DNA of 64,000 nt from CAMFTQ01 sp051881615 (GCA_051881615.1 JBJEQF010000004.1:11299-75298), one strand, 5' to 3'. Shown: positions 1 to 8,318, counted from the first letter of the stretch. The notes: generated from the letters alone by a model not told the origin. A program made the numbers and translations.

Positions 1-83
1 CATTAAATAAATCCGCACCACACAAGAGATTTTATTATCATAATTTTGTTTCCTTGATTTATTTCATCTTAATCTTTTTTATC

Positions 84-209
84 AACTTTTCTTTTGCCTG
101 AAAAGAAAAGTTGCAAAAGAAAGCAGATTTAAGGGGAAAGGGATTTCGATTCCCTTTCCCCTTAAAAATCCCCTTTCCCTAAACGACCAAAGGGTCAGCG
201 ACCCTTTGG
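84..209. repeat. Triple-hairpin dispersed repeat, copy 1
   Basis: Three consecutive inverted repeats: 84-112 (arms AACTTTTCTTTT), 131-163 (arm AAGGGGAAAGGGA) and 187-209 (arm CCAAAGGGTC). The same 126-bp unit occurs at 30170-30295 in the opposite orientation with about seven differences. These fall in loops and spacers, plus one paired stem change. A fourth short inverted repeat (GCCGAC at 222-227, GTCGGC at 235-240) follows here. No ORF runs through it. It lies downstream of murF. Confidence 0.85.
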
Positions 210-274
210 AAACCCTTAGCCGCCGACACAATGCGTCGGCTGGTTTGTGTGTAGTTTATATTCTTTGATTAAAC

Positions 275-316
275 AAAAATCCGACTTATGATTACCTCAT
301 AGGTCGGAATTTTTTT
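275..316 (-). terminator. Terminator of the ddl-murF operon
   Basis: Imperfect inverted repeat AATCCGAC / GTCGGAATT with inner TATGA/TCATA pairs. It is flanked by A5 on the left and T7 on the right, so it can end transcription on either strand. It lies just past the murF stop. Confidence 0.75.
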
Positions 317-324
317 GCTTATTT

Positions 325-1692
325 TCAAAGCTCCTTGAGTTTTTCAACTACATTTTCAAGCTTCATCGCTCTTGATGCCTTTACAAGAATTACATCGCCC
401 TGCTCTAAAAGCGAAGAAAGGCTGTCGTTTGCTTTTTCTGCTGTGTCAAAGTGAACGGCTTTTGCTCCCTTGATTTTTGCTCCCTCTGCGATTTTCTCGG
501 CAAGATTGCCTATTGCTATAACAAGGTCAATTTTGCTGTCTGCCGCATATTCTCCCGTTGAAAGGTGAAGCGCAAGCTCGTTTTCGCCAAGCTCCTTCAT
601 ATCGCCTAGAATACATACCTTTCTGCCGGTAAAGTTTTTGAGCATATCTATAGAGGAGCGCATAGAGGTCGGGTTTGCGTTGTAGCAGTCGTCAATTATT
701 GTAAAGCTGTCTGTTTTAATAACATTACTTCTGCTGCCGACCGTTTTGTATTTTGCTATGCCGTTAAGGATTTTTTCGTCAGCCATACCTAAGGACTTTG
801 CTATGGCAAAGGCGCAGGCTGCGTTTGCCGCCATATGATTGCCGAGTGCAGGAATTACCGTATCAAGGCAAACACTGTCGTAGCAGAGCTTGCATTTTAA
901 CTCTCCGTCAGCGTTGTTTACTATGTCGGCGGCATAGTAATCGTTACGGCTGTCAAGTCCGTAAAATACAGGCTTTATACCCGAAACGTCTGTTACGGTT
1001 CTGAGCTTTTCGTCATCGCCGTTTAAAAAGACTTTGCCGTTTTTTTGCATTGACTTAAACATTTCTGTCTTTGCCTTCAGAACGCCGTCAAGATTTCCTA
1101 AACGTTCAAGGTGGCAGTAGCCTATGTTTGTAATAACGCAGATGTCAGGCTGAACCATAGCTGTAAGCCTTGTCATTTCTCCGAAATCGGAAATACCCAT
1201 TTCGATAACCGCTACCTCGTGGCAATCCTCAAGTCCGAACAGCGTAAGCGGAACGCCAAGCTCGTTGTTGAAATTGCCCTGAGTTTTTAAAACGCAGAAG
1301 CTCTCGCCTAATGCGGCGGCTATCATTTCCTTTGTAGAGGTTTTGCCGACGCTGCCTGTAATGCCGATAAAGGGTATTGTAAAAAGCTCTCTGTATGCCT
1401 TTGCAATCTCTTTAATCGCCTGCAAGGTTGACTTTACAAGTATTGCCGCTTTGCCGTTTGGCACTTCTATTCTCTTTTCACACAGAACACAGACAGCACC
1501 CTTTTCAAAGCACTGCTGTGCAAAATCGTGACCGTCAACACGTTCGCCGACTACTGCAACGAACAGGGAGCTTTCTTTTACCTGTCTGCTGTCGGTAACA
1601 ATAGAAGAAACGGGTGTGTCAAGCAGTGAGCTGTCACCGAAAAATTCTCCGTTACAGCTGTTTAAAATCTGACGGAGTGTAAATCTTTTCAT
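325..1692 (-). CDS. murF: UDP-N-acetylmuramoyl-tripeptide--D-alanyl-D-alanine ligase MurF
   Basis: MurF joins D-Ala-D-Ala to UDP-MurNAc-tripeptide in the cytoplasm, the last soluble step of the peptidoglycan precursor. The 455-residue product has the Mur-ligase ATP loop GITGSVGKTSTKE near residue 110, followed by NFNNELGVP and, later, the DDCYNANPTSM segment typical of MurF. The frame is open upstream, but the start at 1690-1692 (MKRFTLRQIL) is preferred. It begins at the usual MurF N-terminus and has AAGGTG eight bases upstream. It follows ddl by 10 bases, and the two are an operon: Ddl makes the dipeptide that MurF uses. A terminator follows at about 275-316. Identification is very secure. 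Confidence 0.97.
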   Translation of the reverse strand: MKRFTLRQILNSCNGEFFGDSSLLDTPVSSIVTDSRQVKESSLFVAVVGERVDGHDFAQQCFEKGAVCVLCEKRIEVPNGKAAILVKSTLQAIKEIAKAYRELFTIPFIGITGSVGKTSTKEMIAAALGESFCVLKTQGNFNNELGVPLTLFGLEDCHEVAVIEMGISDFGEMTRLTAMVQPDICVITNIGYCHLERLGNLDGVLKAKTEMFKSMQKNGKVFLNGDDEKLRTVTDVSGIKPVFYGLDSRNDYYAADIVNNADGELKCKLCYDSVCLDTVIPALGNHMAANAACAFAIAKSLGMADEKILNGIAKYKTVGSRSNVIKTDSFTIIDDCYNANPTSMRSSIDMLKNFTGRKVCILGDMKELGENELALHLSTGEYAADSKIDLVIAIGNLAEKIAEGAKIKGAKAVHFDTAEKANDSLSSLLEQGDVILVKASRAMKLENVVEKLKEL

Positions 1693-1702
1693 ATTATACA
1701 CC

Positions 1703-2758
1703 TTATTCTTCGTTATACTTTTGCAGTGATATTTCAATAATTTTTTCGCACAGCTCGGGGTAGTCAATACCGATTGTCGCCGCCTCCTGTGGGAGCAGAC
1801 TAAGCGGAGTCATACCCGGAAGTGTGTTTGCTTCAAGACAGAAGCCTATACCGTTATCGTCAAGCAGAAAGTCAATTCGTGCATAACCCTCAAGTCTTAA
1901 TGCTTTGTAAGCCTTTTCTGCCTGCGATTGCAGATACAGCGTTGTCTTTTCGTCAAGCTCCGCAGGACAAACATCATCCGTTTTGCCCGACTGATACTTG
2001 TTTACATAGTCGTAAAAGCCTTCCTTCGGAATAATCTCTATAATAGGAAGCGCCTTGCCGCCGATTACGCCTATTGAAAGCTCTCTGCCCTTTACGAAAG
2101 TTTCAACTATAATTTCATCTTCATATTTAAATGCTTCGTCACAGGCTTTTATAAATTCCTCTTTATTCTGCGGAATAGCTACGCCTACACTGCTGCCGCC
2201 GGAGCAAGGCTTTACAACACAGGGGAAAGAGCCCCATTTATCAAGCTCGCCCGATTTTTTGTCGCTGAGCTTGTATGCTCTGCCTGTCGGAGTTGAGATG
2301 CCGTTTGACAGGAGTACACTCTTTGACAGTCCCTTGTTCATAGCAAGCGCCGAGCCTAAGTAGCCTGAGCCTGTGTATTTTATACCCAGAATGTCAAAAG
2401 CTGCCTGCAGCTTGCCGTTTTCGCCCACATCACCGTGAAGCGCTAAAAATGTAATGTCGGCACTGCGGCATATCTGAATTACGTTCTGTCCTAAAAAGCA
2501 GTCAGATTTATCGTTTCTTGAAGCCTTGATTTGTTCAAGGTTCGGTATGCTTTCACGTACTCCGAGATTTTTCGTAAAGTCATACCCCTGCTCAAACATC
2601 TTGTCGATGTCACATTCATCATTTTCATAGCCCATAAAAACGTCAAGCAGAATAACACTGTGACCTTTTTTGCGCAAAGCCTTTGCAACCATTATACCCG
2701 AGGTGATAGAAACATCACGCTCTGTGCTGAGTCCTCCTGCAAGAACAACTACCCTCAT
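1703..2758 (-). CDS. ddl: D-alanine--D-alanine ligase
   Basis: This ATP-grasp ligase makes D-Ala-D-Ala for peptidoglycan. The 351-residue product is full length. It starts with the signature GGLSTERDVSITSG, has the ATP-binding segment VKPCSGGSSVGV in the middle and ends with the metal and substrate segment EANTLPGMTPLSLLPQEA. The ATG has GGAGGT upstream and a TTGCAT/TATAAT promoter about 45 bases before it. It is co-directional with murF, 10 bases away, so the two probably form one transcript. Nothing suggests a VanA-like depsipeptide ligase cluster, because no vanH, vanX or regulator genes are nearby. Confidence 0.97.
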   Translation of the reverse strand: MRVVVLAGGLSTERDVSITSGIMVAKALRKKGHSVILLDVFMGYENDECDIDKMFEQGYDFTKNLGVRESIPNLEQIKASRNDKSDCFLGQNVIQICRSADITFLALHGDVGENGKLQAAFDILGIKYTGSGYLGSALAMNKGLSKSVLLSNGISTPTGRAYKLSDKKSGELDKWGSFPCVVKPCSGGSSVGVAIPQNKEEFIKACDEAFKYEDEIIVETFVKGRELSIGVIGGKALPIIEIIPKEGFYDYVNKYQSGKTDDVCPAELDEKTTLYLQSQAEKAYKALRLEGYARIDFLLDDNGIGFCLEANTLPGMTPLSLLPQEAATIGIDYPELCEKIIEISLQKYNEE

Positions 2759-2800
2759 ACCGAAACCTCCGTAAATTGCTTAAATTTCACATACTTTCTA

Positions 2801-2829
2801 ATTATAATCTAAACTATGTATCAATGCAA
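2801..2829 (-). promoter_or_regulatory. Promoter of ddl-murF
   Basis: On the minus strand, TTGCAT (2829-2824), a 17-base spacer and TATAAT (2806-2801). It is 42 bases before the ddl start, which has its own GGAGGT site. Confidence 0.75.
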
Positions 2830-2863
2830 CCAAAAAATGCTGATAATAAAAATATTGCTCGAT

Positions 2864-3109
2864 TTACTCGTTTGAGCGTATTGCGTCCTTGACTGCGTTT
2901 TTGATGTTTTCAAGATACTGCTCAGGTGATGTTACTGTTTTTGTGTCAAGCGGAATTCTCGGAATGTTTGACGCACTTGTCAGACTGCGCATACGCACAT
3001 CAATATTACGATCTTTTACAAGAGTATATACATCGGCGAGCGTTTTGCACTCGTCAACGGCTTTCAGCAACAATTCCTTACTTGCGAGCTTTTGTTCATT
3101 TGCAGTCAT
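2864..3109 (-). CDS. Small protein of unknown function
   Basis: I do not recognise this 81-residue protein (95 residues if the upstream ATG at 3149-3151 is used). It is hydrophilic and probably helical, with KELLLKAVDECKTLADVYTLVKD in the N-terminal half and a charged end (KNAVKDAIRSNE). There is no signal peptide and no membrane segment. A strong-looking promoter (TTGAAT, 17 bases, TATAAT, 3189-3161) would start RNA almost at the upstream ATG. That start would be nearly leaderless, so I prefer the inner ATG, although neither has a good ribosome site. It is divergent from luxS. It could be a small regulatory protein, but this is not shown. Confidence 0.6.
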   Translation of the reverse strand: MTANEQKLASKELLLKAVDECKTLADVYTLVKDRNIDVRMRSLTSASNIPRIPLDTKTVTSPEQYLENIKNAVKDAIRSNE

Positions 3110-3160
3110 AACATCACAACCATAACGCAATATTTTAATAAAGTCTGCCATTACATTATA

Positions 3161-3189
3161 ATTATACTATCAGCAGGAGTGTTATTCAA
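3161..3189 (-). promoter_or_regulatory. Promoter of the small ORF divergent from luxS
   Basis: On the minus strand, TTGAAT (3189-3184), a 17-base spacer and TATAAT (3166-3161). Confidence 0.6.
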
Positions 3190-3230
3190 TATTTGTGCAA
3201 AAATTGTAACCGCTTATTTTCCTCTTTTCA

Positions 3231-3259
3231 TTTACATAAGAATGATTTTGTGTTATTCT
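3231..3259 (+). promoter_or_regulatory. Promoter of luxS
   Basis: TTTACA (3231-3236), a 17-base spacer and TATTCT (3254-3259), 36 bases before the luxS ATG. I see no SAM riboswitch or T-box in the leader, so luxS appears not to be controlled as a methionine gene here. Confidence 0.6.
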
Positions 3260-3294
3260 GTCAATAATCAGTAGTAAAGAAAGGATATGACAAA

Positions 3295-3768
3295 ATGGAC
3301 GAGCTTAACAGAATTACGAGCTTTTGCGTTGACCACAATAAGCTTATGCCGGGAATGTACCTGTCACGTGTTGACGGTGACATCAGAACATACGATTTGC
3401 GCTTTATCAAGCCGAACACACCGCCGTTTCTGCCAAACCCTGTTATGCACACGATAGAGCATCTTTTTGCGACGTATGCAAGAAACAGCGAGCAAAGCGA
3501 AAATGTAATCTATTTCGGGCCGATGGGGTGCAGAACAGGCTTTTACTTCCTTGTCAGAAATCTCAGCGACAGCGAAAGCCTTACACTTGTAAAGGACGTA
3601 GTGCAAAGGTGTATAGACCACAAGGGCGACATACCCGGAAATACCGCACAGGAATGCGGAAATTACCGTGAACACGACGTTTTGGGCGCAAATGAGGCTT
3701 TAAAAGAATATTACTCTGTGTTGAAAAACTTAAAAATCGAAAACTTAGAGTATAATTCTTATAGTTAA
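3295..3768 (+). CDS. luxS: S-ribosylhomocysteine lyase LuxS
   Basis: LuxS cleaves S-ribosylhomocysteine to homocysteine and DPD, the AI-2 precursor, in the activated methyl cycle. The 157-residue product has the family's normal length. The metal site HTIEH is at residues 52-56 and the third ligand cysteine lies in QECGNYREHD near residue 120. MGCRTGFYF, which holds the catalytic cysteine, is also present. AAAGGA precedes the ATG. It is monocistronic. No mtnN/pfs gene is adjacent, so the preceding enzyme of the cycle must be encoded elsewhere. Confidence 0.97.
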   Translation: MDELNRITSFCVDHNKLMPGMYLSRVDGDIRTYDLRFIKPNTPPFLPNPVMHTIEHLFATYARNSEQSENVIYFGPMGCRTGFYFLVRNLSDSESLTLVKDVVQRCIDHKGDIPGNTAQECGNYREHDVLGANEALKEYYSVLKNLKIENLEYNSYS

Positions 3769-3834
3769 TATCAATAAAGAAATAAAACAACTCCTTGCTA
3801 TTATGGGCAAAGCTCCGAAATTGCCATATAAAGG

Positions 3835-3862
3835 TTGCATTTTTGTTACAGTTTGGTATAAT
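3835..3862 (+). promoter_or_regulatory. Promoter of the M23 peptidase gene
   Basis: TTGCAT (3835-3840), a 16-base spacer and TATAAT (3857-3862). The transcript would begin about 45 bases before the proposed TTG start and would include the palindrome at 3879-3894. Confidence 0.65.
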
Positions 3863-3878
3863 AAATGGCGGATTGACG

Positions 3879-3894
3879 GTAACAAATTTGTTAC
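3879..3894. promoter_or_regulatory. Perfect palindrome between promoter and start
   Basis: GTAACAAATTTGTTAC is a perfect 16-base palindrome just downstream of the predicted transcription start and just before the ribosome site of the M23 gene. A second TGTTAC lies at 3844-3849 inside the promoter. This looks like an operator, but the binding protein is unknown. Confidence 0.45.
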
Positions 3895-3913
3895 AAGTAA
3901 GGAGTTTTACGTT

Positions 3914-5269
3914 TTGAGAAAAATAAAGGACATAAGCTTTATCACAACAGACGGTTTTAAAACACTCGAACAGCTGTCGATTAAAAGTAAAAAATCAATA
4001 AAGAAAACTAAGACATTCACAAAGAAGCTCAGAAGATTTTTAAAAAGAGCAGGCAGAGATATTTCAATAGCAGCAAGTAAGGCTGTAGGCAACGTAAATG
4101 CAGTCAAGGGCGTAAAGACCTTCTTTAAAACACTCTTATCTTCTGAAAAAACAGACAAATCCGTTGCCCGCTTCACAGTGCCGGCAGTAGCAACAGTTCT
4201 TACTGCAACAATCTGCTTCGGCGTAACGTCACATATAGACGCAAGTGCGTCAGCAGAAGAAAGCACAGATACGGTAATTCTGACTAACGCAGTTTTACAG
4301 ACGGCAAACGACGTTGTATCAGGCGGATTTGAAAAGGCAATAGAGCAGACAAGCCTGCCGCAGACGCAGACGTTAGAGGTTGCAAATGCAACATCAGACA
4401 AAAACGCACTGTTTGGTCTTTACATTGACGGTGTTCTGGTCGGTTCTTTAAGCGACAAGGACGAAATTAACAATATAGTTGATAAGCTCGTTGCACAGTA
4501 CAGTGACGTTAACGGCGAAAACGTACAGGCAGAGCTGATAAGCGAAACAAAGGTTATTCAGGGCAGCTACGGCGAGGATTTTATTCTCACAGCCGAAGAG
4601 CTTAGAGAAAAAGCGGCAGACAGAATAACAGTTTCTGCCACAGCAGACGTTACAACAACAAGAGCTGTTGAATTTGAAACAGAGTACAGATATGACGACA
4701 GCGAATTTGACGATTACAAAGATGTAACCCAAAAGGGCGAAAACGGAGTAATCGCAACAGTAAAGCGTGTTTCTTATATAAACGGCGAAGAGGTTGCATC
4801 TAACCTTGTAAGCGAGGGCGAAACAAAGGCTGTGGTAAATGAAATTATCACAATAGGTACAAAAGAAAAGCCTGCAAAGGGCTATTCGGCAGGCTCGTTT
4901 ACATGGCCTGTGCCGTACACAACAAGCATTACAAGCGGCTTCGGACCTCGTTGGGGAACCTTCCACTACGGAATTGATATCTCTGACAGCGGCATTCACG
5001 GACAGGACATAGTAGCGTCAGACGGCGGAACAGTTACATGGGCAGGCTATGACAACAGCGGCTACGGCTACTACGTAATCATCGACCACGGCAACGGCTA
5101 CGAAACATTATACGGCCATTGCAGTGAGCTTTACGTTTCAGACGGACAAGAGGTTGCTCAGGGCGAATTGATTGCAGCGGTAGGCTCAACAGGCGATTCA
5201 ACAGGTGCACACCTGCATTTTGAGATAAGCAGCGGCGGCGAAAGACTTGATCCCGAGAGCTTTGTTTGA
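3914..5269 (+). CDS. Exported M23-family endopeptidase with G5 domain
   Basis: This is a predicted peptidoglycan hydrolase acting outside the membrane. The 451-residue product has a very basic cytoplasmic head (residues 1-85) and one hydrophobic segment at about 86-108. A G5-type domain follows at about 240-320 (TTRAVEFETEYRYDD to VVNEIITIGTKEKP), then a C-terminal M23/LytM domain from about 331. The zinc motifs are HYGID (about residue 350) and HLHFE (about 433), with GHCSEL between them. The frame is open upstream, but the TTG at 3914 has GGAG nine bases before it and follows a promoter. No LPXTG is seen, so it is probably membrane-anchored by the N-terminal segment or released. Confidence 0.9.
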   Translation: MRKIKDISFITTDGFKTLEQLSIKSKKSIKKTKTFTKKLRRFLKRAGRDISIAASKAVGNVNAVKGVKTFFKTLLSSEKTDKSVARFTVPAVATVLTATICFGVTSHIDASASAEESTDTVILTNAVLQTANDVVSGGFEKAIEQTSLPQTQTLEVANATSDKNALFGLYIDGVLVGSLSDKDEINNIVDKLVAQYSDVNGENVQAELISETKVIQGSYGEDFILTAEELREKAADRITVSATADVTTTRAVEFETEYRYDDSEFDDYKDVTQKGENGVIATVKRVSYINGEEVASNLVSEGETKAVVNEIITIGTKEKPAKGYSAGSFTWPVPYTTSITSGFGPRWGTFHYGIDISDSGIHGQDIVASDGGTVTWAGYDNSGYGYYVIIDHGNGYETLYGHCSELYVSDGQEVAQGELIAAVGSTGDSTGAHLHFEISSGGERLDPESFV

Positions 5270-5307
5270 TTTAATTTTGGTTAAGAATTTTTAATATAGA
5301 TAAAGCA

Positions 5308-5346
5308 AAACTGCGACAAAACCGAGATGGTGATGTCGCAGTTTTT
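5308..5346 (+). terminator. Terminator after the M23 peptidase
   Basis: Stem AAACTGCGACA (5308-5318) pairs with TGTCGCAGTTT (5334-5344) and runs into T5. It ends the M23 transcript. Confidence 0.9.
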
Positions 5347-5395
5347 AGATATAATAATAAGTATAATATAAGCTTTAATTTTGAGTATATAAAAA

Positions 5396-5433
5396 TTATT
5401 CATTATTTATTATTCATCATTCATTATTCATTA
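5396..5433. repeat. Low-complexity ATTATTCATT repeat
   Basis: A run of short ATTATTCATT-like units. A similar run in the opposite sense lies at about 30058-30093, next to triple-hairpin repeat copy 2. No coding potential is seen. Confidence 0.6.
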
Positions 5434-5498
5434 AAAGTCCGTATTCTAAAAAAGATGAATTTCGCCAATCAAGCAAAACCATAGTATAAAAATCAATT

Positions 5499-6269
5499 TT
5501 AAGCCGTCACAATATGCATCCTCCCCTCATGGTCTGTCGTGTACTCGCCCTTTGGCAGAATTTGTGAAATAGGTACTATCTTGTAGCCCTCTGACTGAAT
5601 AGCCTCAATAATCATCGGCAAAGCCTCAGGAGTGTTTTTTGCGCCGTTGTGCAAAAGTACAATAGAGCCGTTGCCGATTTTGCTTTTTATCCTTTGCACC
5701 ATCTGCTCGGGAGTAGGATCCTTCCAGTCAAGGCTGTCAACGTCCCACTGAACGCAGTACATACCGCAGTCCTTGACGGCATTTACAACATTATTGTTGT
5801 AATCGCCGTAGGGCGGACGAAACAGCGTAGTTTCCTTGCCCGTGAGGCTTTTGATTTTTTCGTTGCAGTCAGTAATTTCACTTTTCATTTTGTCAATTGA
5901 CAGCTGTGTCATATGCGGATGAGTGTTGCTGTGATTGCCCACGTCGTGACCTCTTTTGGCTATTTCCTTAACAGAATCGGGGAATTTGTCAACCCACTGA
6001 CCGACAAGGAAAAAGGTAGTTTTCACCTTGTATTTGTCAAGGATATCAAGCAGAGTTTCAGTCTGCTCGTTGCCCCACGCGGCGTCAAAAGAGATAGAAA
6101 CAACCTTTTCGTCCTTTTCAACGCAGTAAATAGGAATAACCCTGCCGGTTGCGGCGGCACTGACGGCAGAGCAGGCAGAGCTGATGCCCACAGCAAGAGC
6201 AGTAACGCCGACAGCCAGACAGCAGAATGCAGTAATAAGATTTCTTTTTGTTAAAATAAGAAGCTTCAT
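5499..6269 (-). CDS. PdaB-like polysaccharide deacetylase
   Basis: A NodB-fold deacetylase, exported or membrane-anchored by an N-terminal hydrophobic segment (about residues 10-35). The 256-residue product has SFDAAWGNE in place of the usual TFDDG, then HSNTHPHM, RPPYGDYN and LLHNG. The metal-binding HxxxH and the RPPYG motif are intact. The changed first motif, with the second aspartate missing, is typical of the sporulation deacetylase PdaB, so a spore-cortex or cell-wall role is likely. The start at 6267-6269 has GGGGTGA upstream. A CATATCCT near 6280-6290 resembles a sporulation-sigma -10 element, but this is weak evidence. Confidence 0.88.
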   Translation of the reverse strand: MKLLILTKRNLITAFCCLAVGVTALAVGISSACSAVSAAATGRVIPIYCVEKDEKVVSISFDAAWGNEQTETLLDILDKYKVKTTFFLVGQWVDKFPDSVKEIAKRGHDVGNHSNTHPHMTQLSIDKMKSEITDCNEKIKSLTGKETTLFRPPYGDYNNNVVNAVKDCGMYCVQWDVDSLDWKDPTPEQMVQRIKSKIGNGSIVLLHNGAKNTPEALPMIIEAIQSEGYKIVPISQILPKGEYTTDHEGRMHIVTA

Positions 6270-6317
6270 AAAATTCACCCCGTAAAGGATATGTACGCTT
6301 ATAATGAATAAGAACAA

Positions 6318-6540
6318 ACAGCCGTTTTTATAAATGAAGCGGAAGTGTTAAAATTTTTTGGCTATTTAAACAAAAATATAACGGCTATATTAAACAGAAC
6401 ATATAAGGTAATAGGTAGTTATTAACATATTTTGGAATAATAATTTATGAAATATAAACATAAAATGATTACAAAAATAAAATATGAACCATTTTTGGCA
6501 GTTAAAAAATTAGTTTAAATATTTAAAAATTGTTAAAAAT
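6318..6540. other. AT-rich intergenic region
   Basis: Very AT-rich DNA between the deacetylase gene and the promoter of the fibre locus. I see no ORF, RNA gene or strong hairpin in it. Confidence 0.5.
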
Positions 6541-6542
6541 AG

Positions 6543-6572
6543 TTGACTAAATTGTGAACTGTGTACTATAAT
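6543..6572 (+). promoter_or_regulatory. Promoter of the SipW/fibre locus
   Basis: TTGACT (6543-6548), an 18-base spacer and TATAAT (6567-6572), about 75 bases before the first gene. A small GGCT/AGCC hairpin followed by T6 (about 6592-6610) lies in the leader and might attenuate transcription. Confidence 0.7.
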
Positions 6573-6648
6573 ACTTCTGAAGAACAAGAACGGCTGTATA
6601 GCCTTTTTTATTTTACGATATATGACGCTGTGAGGTTGAGCTTAGAAG

Positions 6649-7467
6649 ATGGATAATAGAATTACGGTTTCTGATGAAAATACAGCGGTAGAATTACAAA
6701 AATACAAAAGCAGAGTAAAGCTGAAAACAGCAGTTCTGCTGTTGCTGTTTGCACTGCTTTCGCTTGCAACCGCAACTCTTGCTTGGTTTACACTCAACAC
6801 CTTTTCGGCTGTTGACAAGCTCGAAATGACAGTCACAACAGGCGCAGATTTAAGAGTTGCCATCGAGAACTTAGGCACAGATATTTCTAAGTACTACAAG
6901 GTGCTTACAAATGAAATGGTAAATCAGCACCTGAGAACAGCTAATACAGAGTTAAACAAGATTTTGCTTGATCCTCTTACATCAAGCGACGGCGTAAACC
7001 TGTTTACTCAGAAGCGAGTTCAGAAGGCAGGCAATACAGGCGGTTACCTTGAATTTCCTATTTACTTTATTGCAAGTAAAGAAATGTACGTTCATCTGAC
7101 AACAGACGGCGTAGAGGATCAGAATATGCCCGGTACATCTGTAACAACTACAGAAACAGGCTTAAAGGCAGACGTTGTAAATGCAGTCAGAGTAAGCTTT
7201 GCACCTGTTGACGAGGCTGTAAAGATTTACGAGCCGAACAAGGGTACACCGGTTGCAAATCAGTCAACCTTTGATATTTCAAAGCCGATGAATTACTCAA
7301 ATGCAACACGCTTTATTCATCTTGACCCGCTGTCACCTAAGCAGGTAATGGTAAGAGTTTGGATAGAGGGCGAAGACCCGCAGTGCGACGACGACATTCA
7401 GAACGCACAGCTCACAGTAGCTCTTACATTCTGCGGCACAGACGAAAACAACGTGCCGATAGCATAA
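6649..7467 (+). CDS. SipW-type exported fibre-like protein A
   Basis: A 272-residue exported protein. A 25-residue polar head precedes a hydrophobic segment (about 26-46) ending TATLAWFTLN, the hallmark of SipW-dependent signal peptides of TasA/CalY relatives, cut near the A-W junction. The mature part is rich in Thr, Val and Asn, as expected of a beta-sandwich subunit, and has no cysteine-rich or catalytic motif. A late motif VWIEGEDPQC sits at about residue 237. The same motif is near residue 237 in the next two gene products. It is the first gene of the locus. The ribosome site is weak, which suggests low expression. The family assignment is by signal peptide and context, and the exact function is unknown. 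Confidence 0.8.
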   Translation: MDNRITVSDENTAVELQKYKSRVKLKTAVLLLLFALLSLATATLAWFTLNTFSAVDKLEMTVTTGADLRVAIENLGTDISKYYKVLTNEMVNQHLRTANTELNKILLDPLTSSDGVNLFTQKRVQKAGNTGGYLEFPIYFIASKEMYVHLTTDGVEDQNMPGTSVTTTETGLKADVVNAVRVSFAPVDEAVKIYEPNKGTPVANQSTFDISKPMNYSNATRFIHLDPLSPKQVMVRVWIEGEDPQCDDDIQNAQLTVALTFCGTDENNVPIA

Positions 7468-7496
7468 GCAACACTGATAAACAGGAGGAAACCAAG

Positions 7497-8303
7497 TTGT
7501 TTAACAAAAAGAATAAAACAGAAGAAACGTTTACTCCTGCGGATTTAGAGAAGTTAAACAAACAGGGCGACAAAGAGGCGAAAAAGGGCAAATCAATTTT
7601 TGAACGCTTTTCAGCCAGACGCGATTCAAAGGAGCTTTCAAGAACACAACGCTGGAAACGCCGCAGTCTTGCACTTCTTATTGCACTTGTTCTGTTTCTC
7701 TTTATTATCTGGTTAATATCAATGCTGACAACCCAGTGGGGCGACCTTGTAATAAGCCTTGACAGGGGTGCTGTCAAAGAGGGTATTACAATAAGCGAAA
7801 CAGGCAAAAAAGAAGACCGTGCAGTAATACTCAGCGGTGAAAAAGTAAAAGATGTAACCAACATTACATATGACTGGCTGCCCTTTAAAGAGCTTGACAA
7901 AAAGGAAGGCTCCTACAACGGCAAAAACTACTTGGCATACACCTTTTATCTTGAAAACAACGGTAAAGAAACAGTAACCTACACAGGCAGTCTTGAAACA
8001 ATAGGCGTTTCAAAAAGCGTCGACGAGGCTGTGCGTGTTATGGTATATAAAAACGGCGAGCCGTCAATTTATGCAAAGGATAAGTATAAAGAGCCGGGCG
8101 TTGCCGAAGAAGACACAACAATGTTTGTAGACGACAGTACCGTTATGCAGACAGAAACAAAGAACTTTAAACCCGGCGATATGGACAAATACACAATAGT
8201 AGCCTGGGTAGAGGGTAATGATCCTGAATGTGTAAACGATATTATGGGCGGATTTATACGAATGCGTATGCTCTTTAGTATTGCTGACGAAGAAGAGCAG
8301 TAA
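7497..8303 (+). CDS. Membrane-anchored paralogue of the fibre proteins (B)
   Basis: A 268-residue protein starting at TTG 7497, with GGAGGA eight bases upstream. The upstream part of the frame overlaps gene A and is not used. It has a long charged cytoplasmic head (KKNKTEETF to KRRSLAL, about 1-60) and a single membrane segment (about 61-83, ALLIALVLFLFIIWLI). An extracellular domain of about 180 residues follows. Unlike its neighbours, it has no AWF-like cleavage motif. The domain still carries AWVEGNDPEC near residue 236. I infer a stably anchored relative that could tether or nucleate a fibre made from the cleaved paralogues. It lies 29 bases after gene A. Confidence 0.75.
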   Translation: MFNKKNKTEETFTPADLEKLNKQGDKEAKKGKSIFERFSARRDSKELSRTQRWKRRSLALLIALVLFLFIIWLISMLTTQWGDLVISLDRGAVKEGITISETGKKEDRAVILSGEKVKDVTNITYDWLPFKELDKKEGSYNGKNYLAYTFYLENNGKETVTYTGSLETIGVSKSVDEAVRVMVYKNGEPSIYAKDKYKEPGVAEEDTTMFVDDSTVMQTETKNFKPGDMDKYTIVAWVEGNDPECVNDIMGGFIRMRMLFSIADEEEQ

Positions 8304-8318
8304 TCCCCCGCAATATGT

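Noticed and set aside
3190..3294. A SAM riboswitch or T-box before luxS
   Set aside because: The leader after the promoter is only about 30 bases and forms no such structure.
7359..7496. An upstream start for protein B overlapping gene A
   Set aside because: It is an overlapping frame of gene A with a basic, improbable sequence. The TTG at 7497 has a good GGAGGA site.
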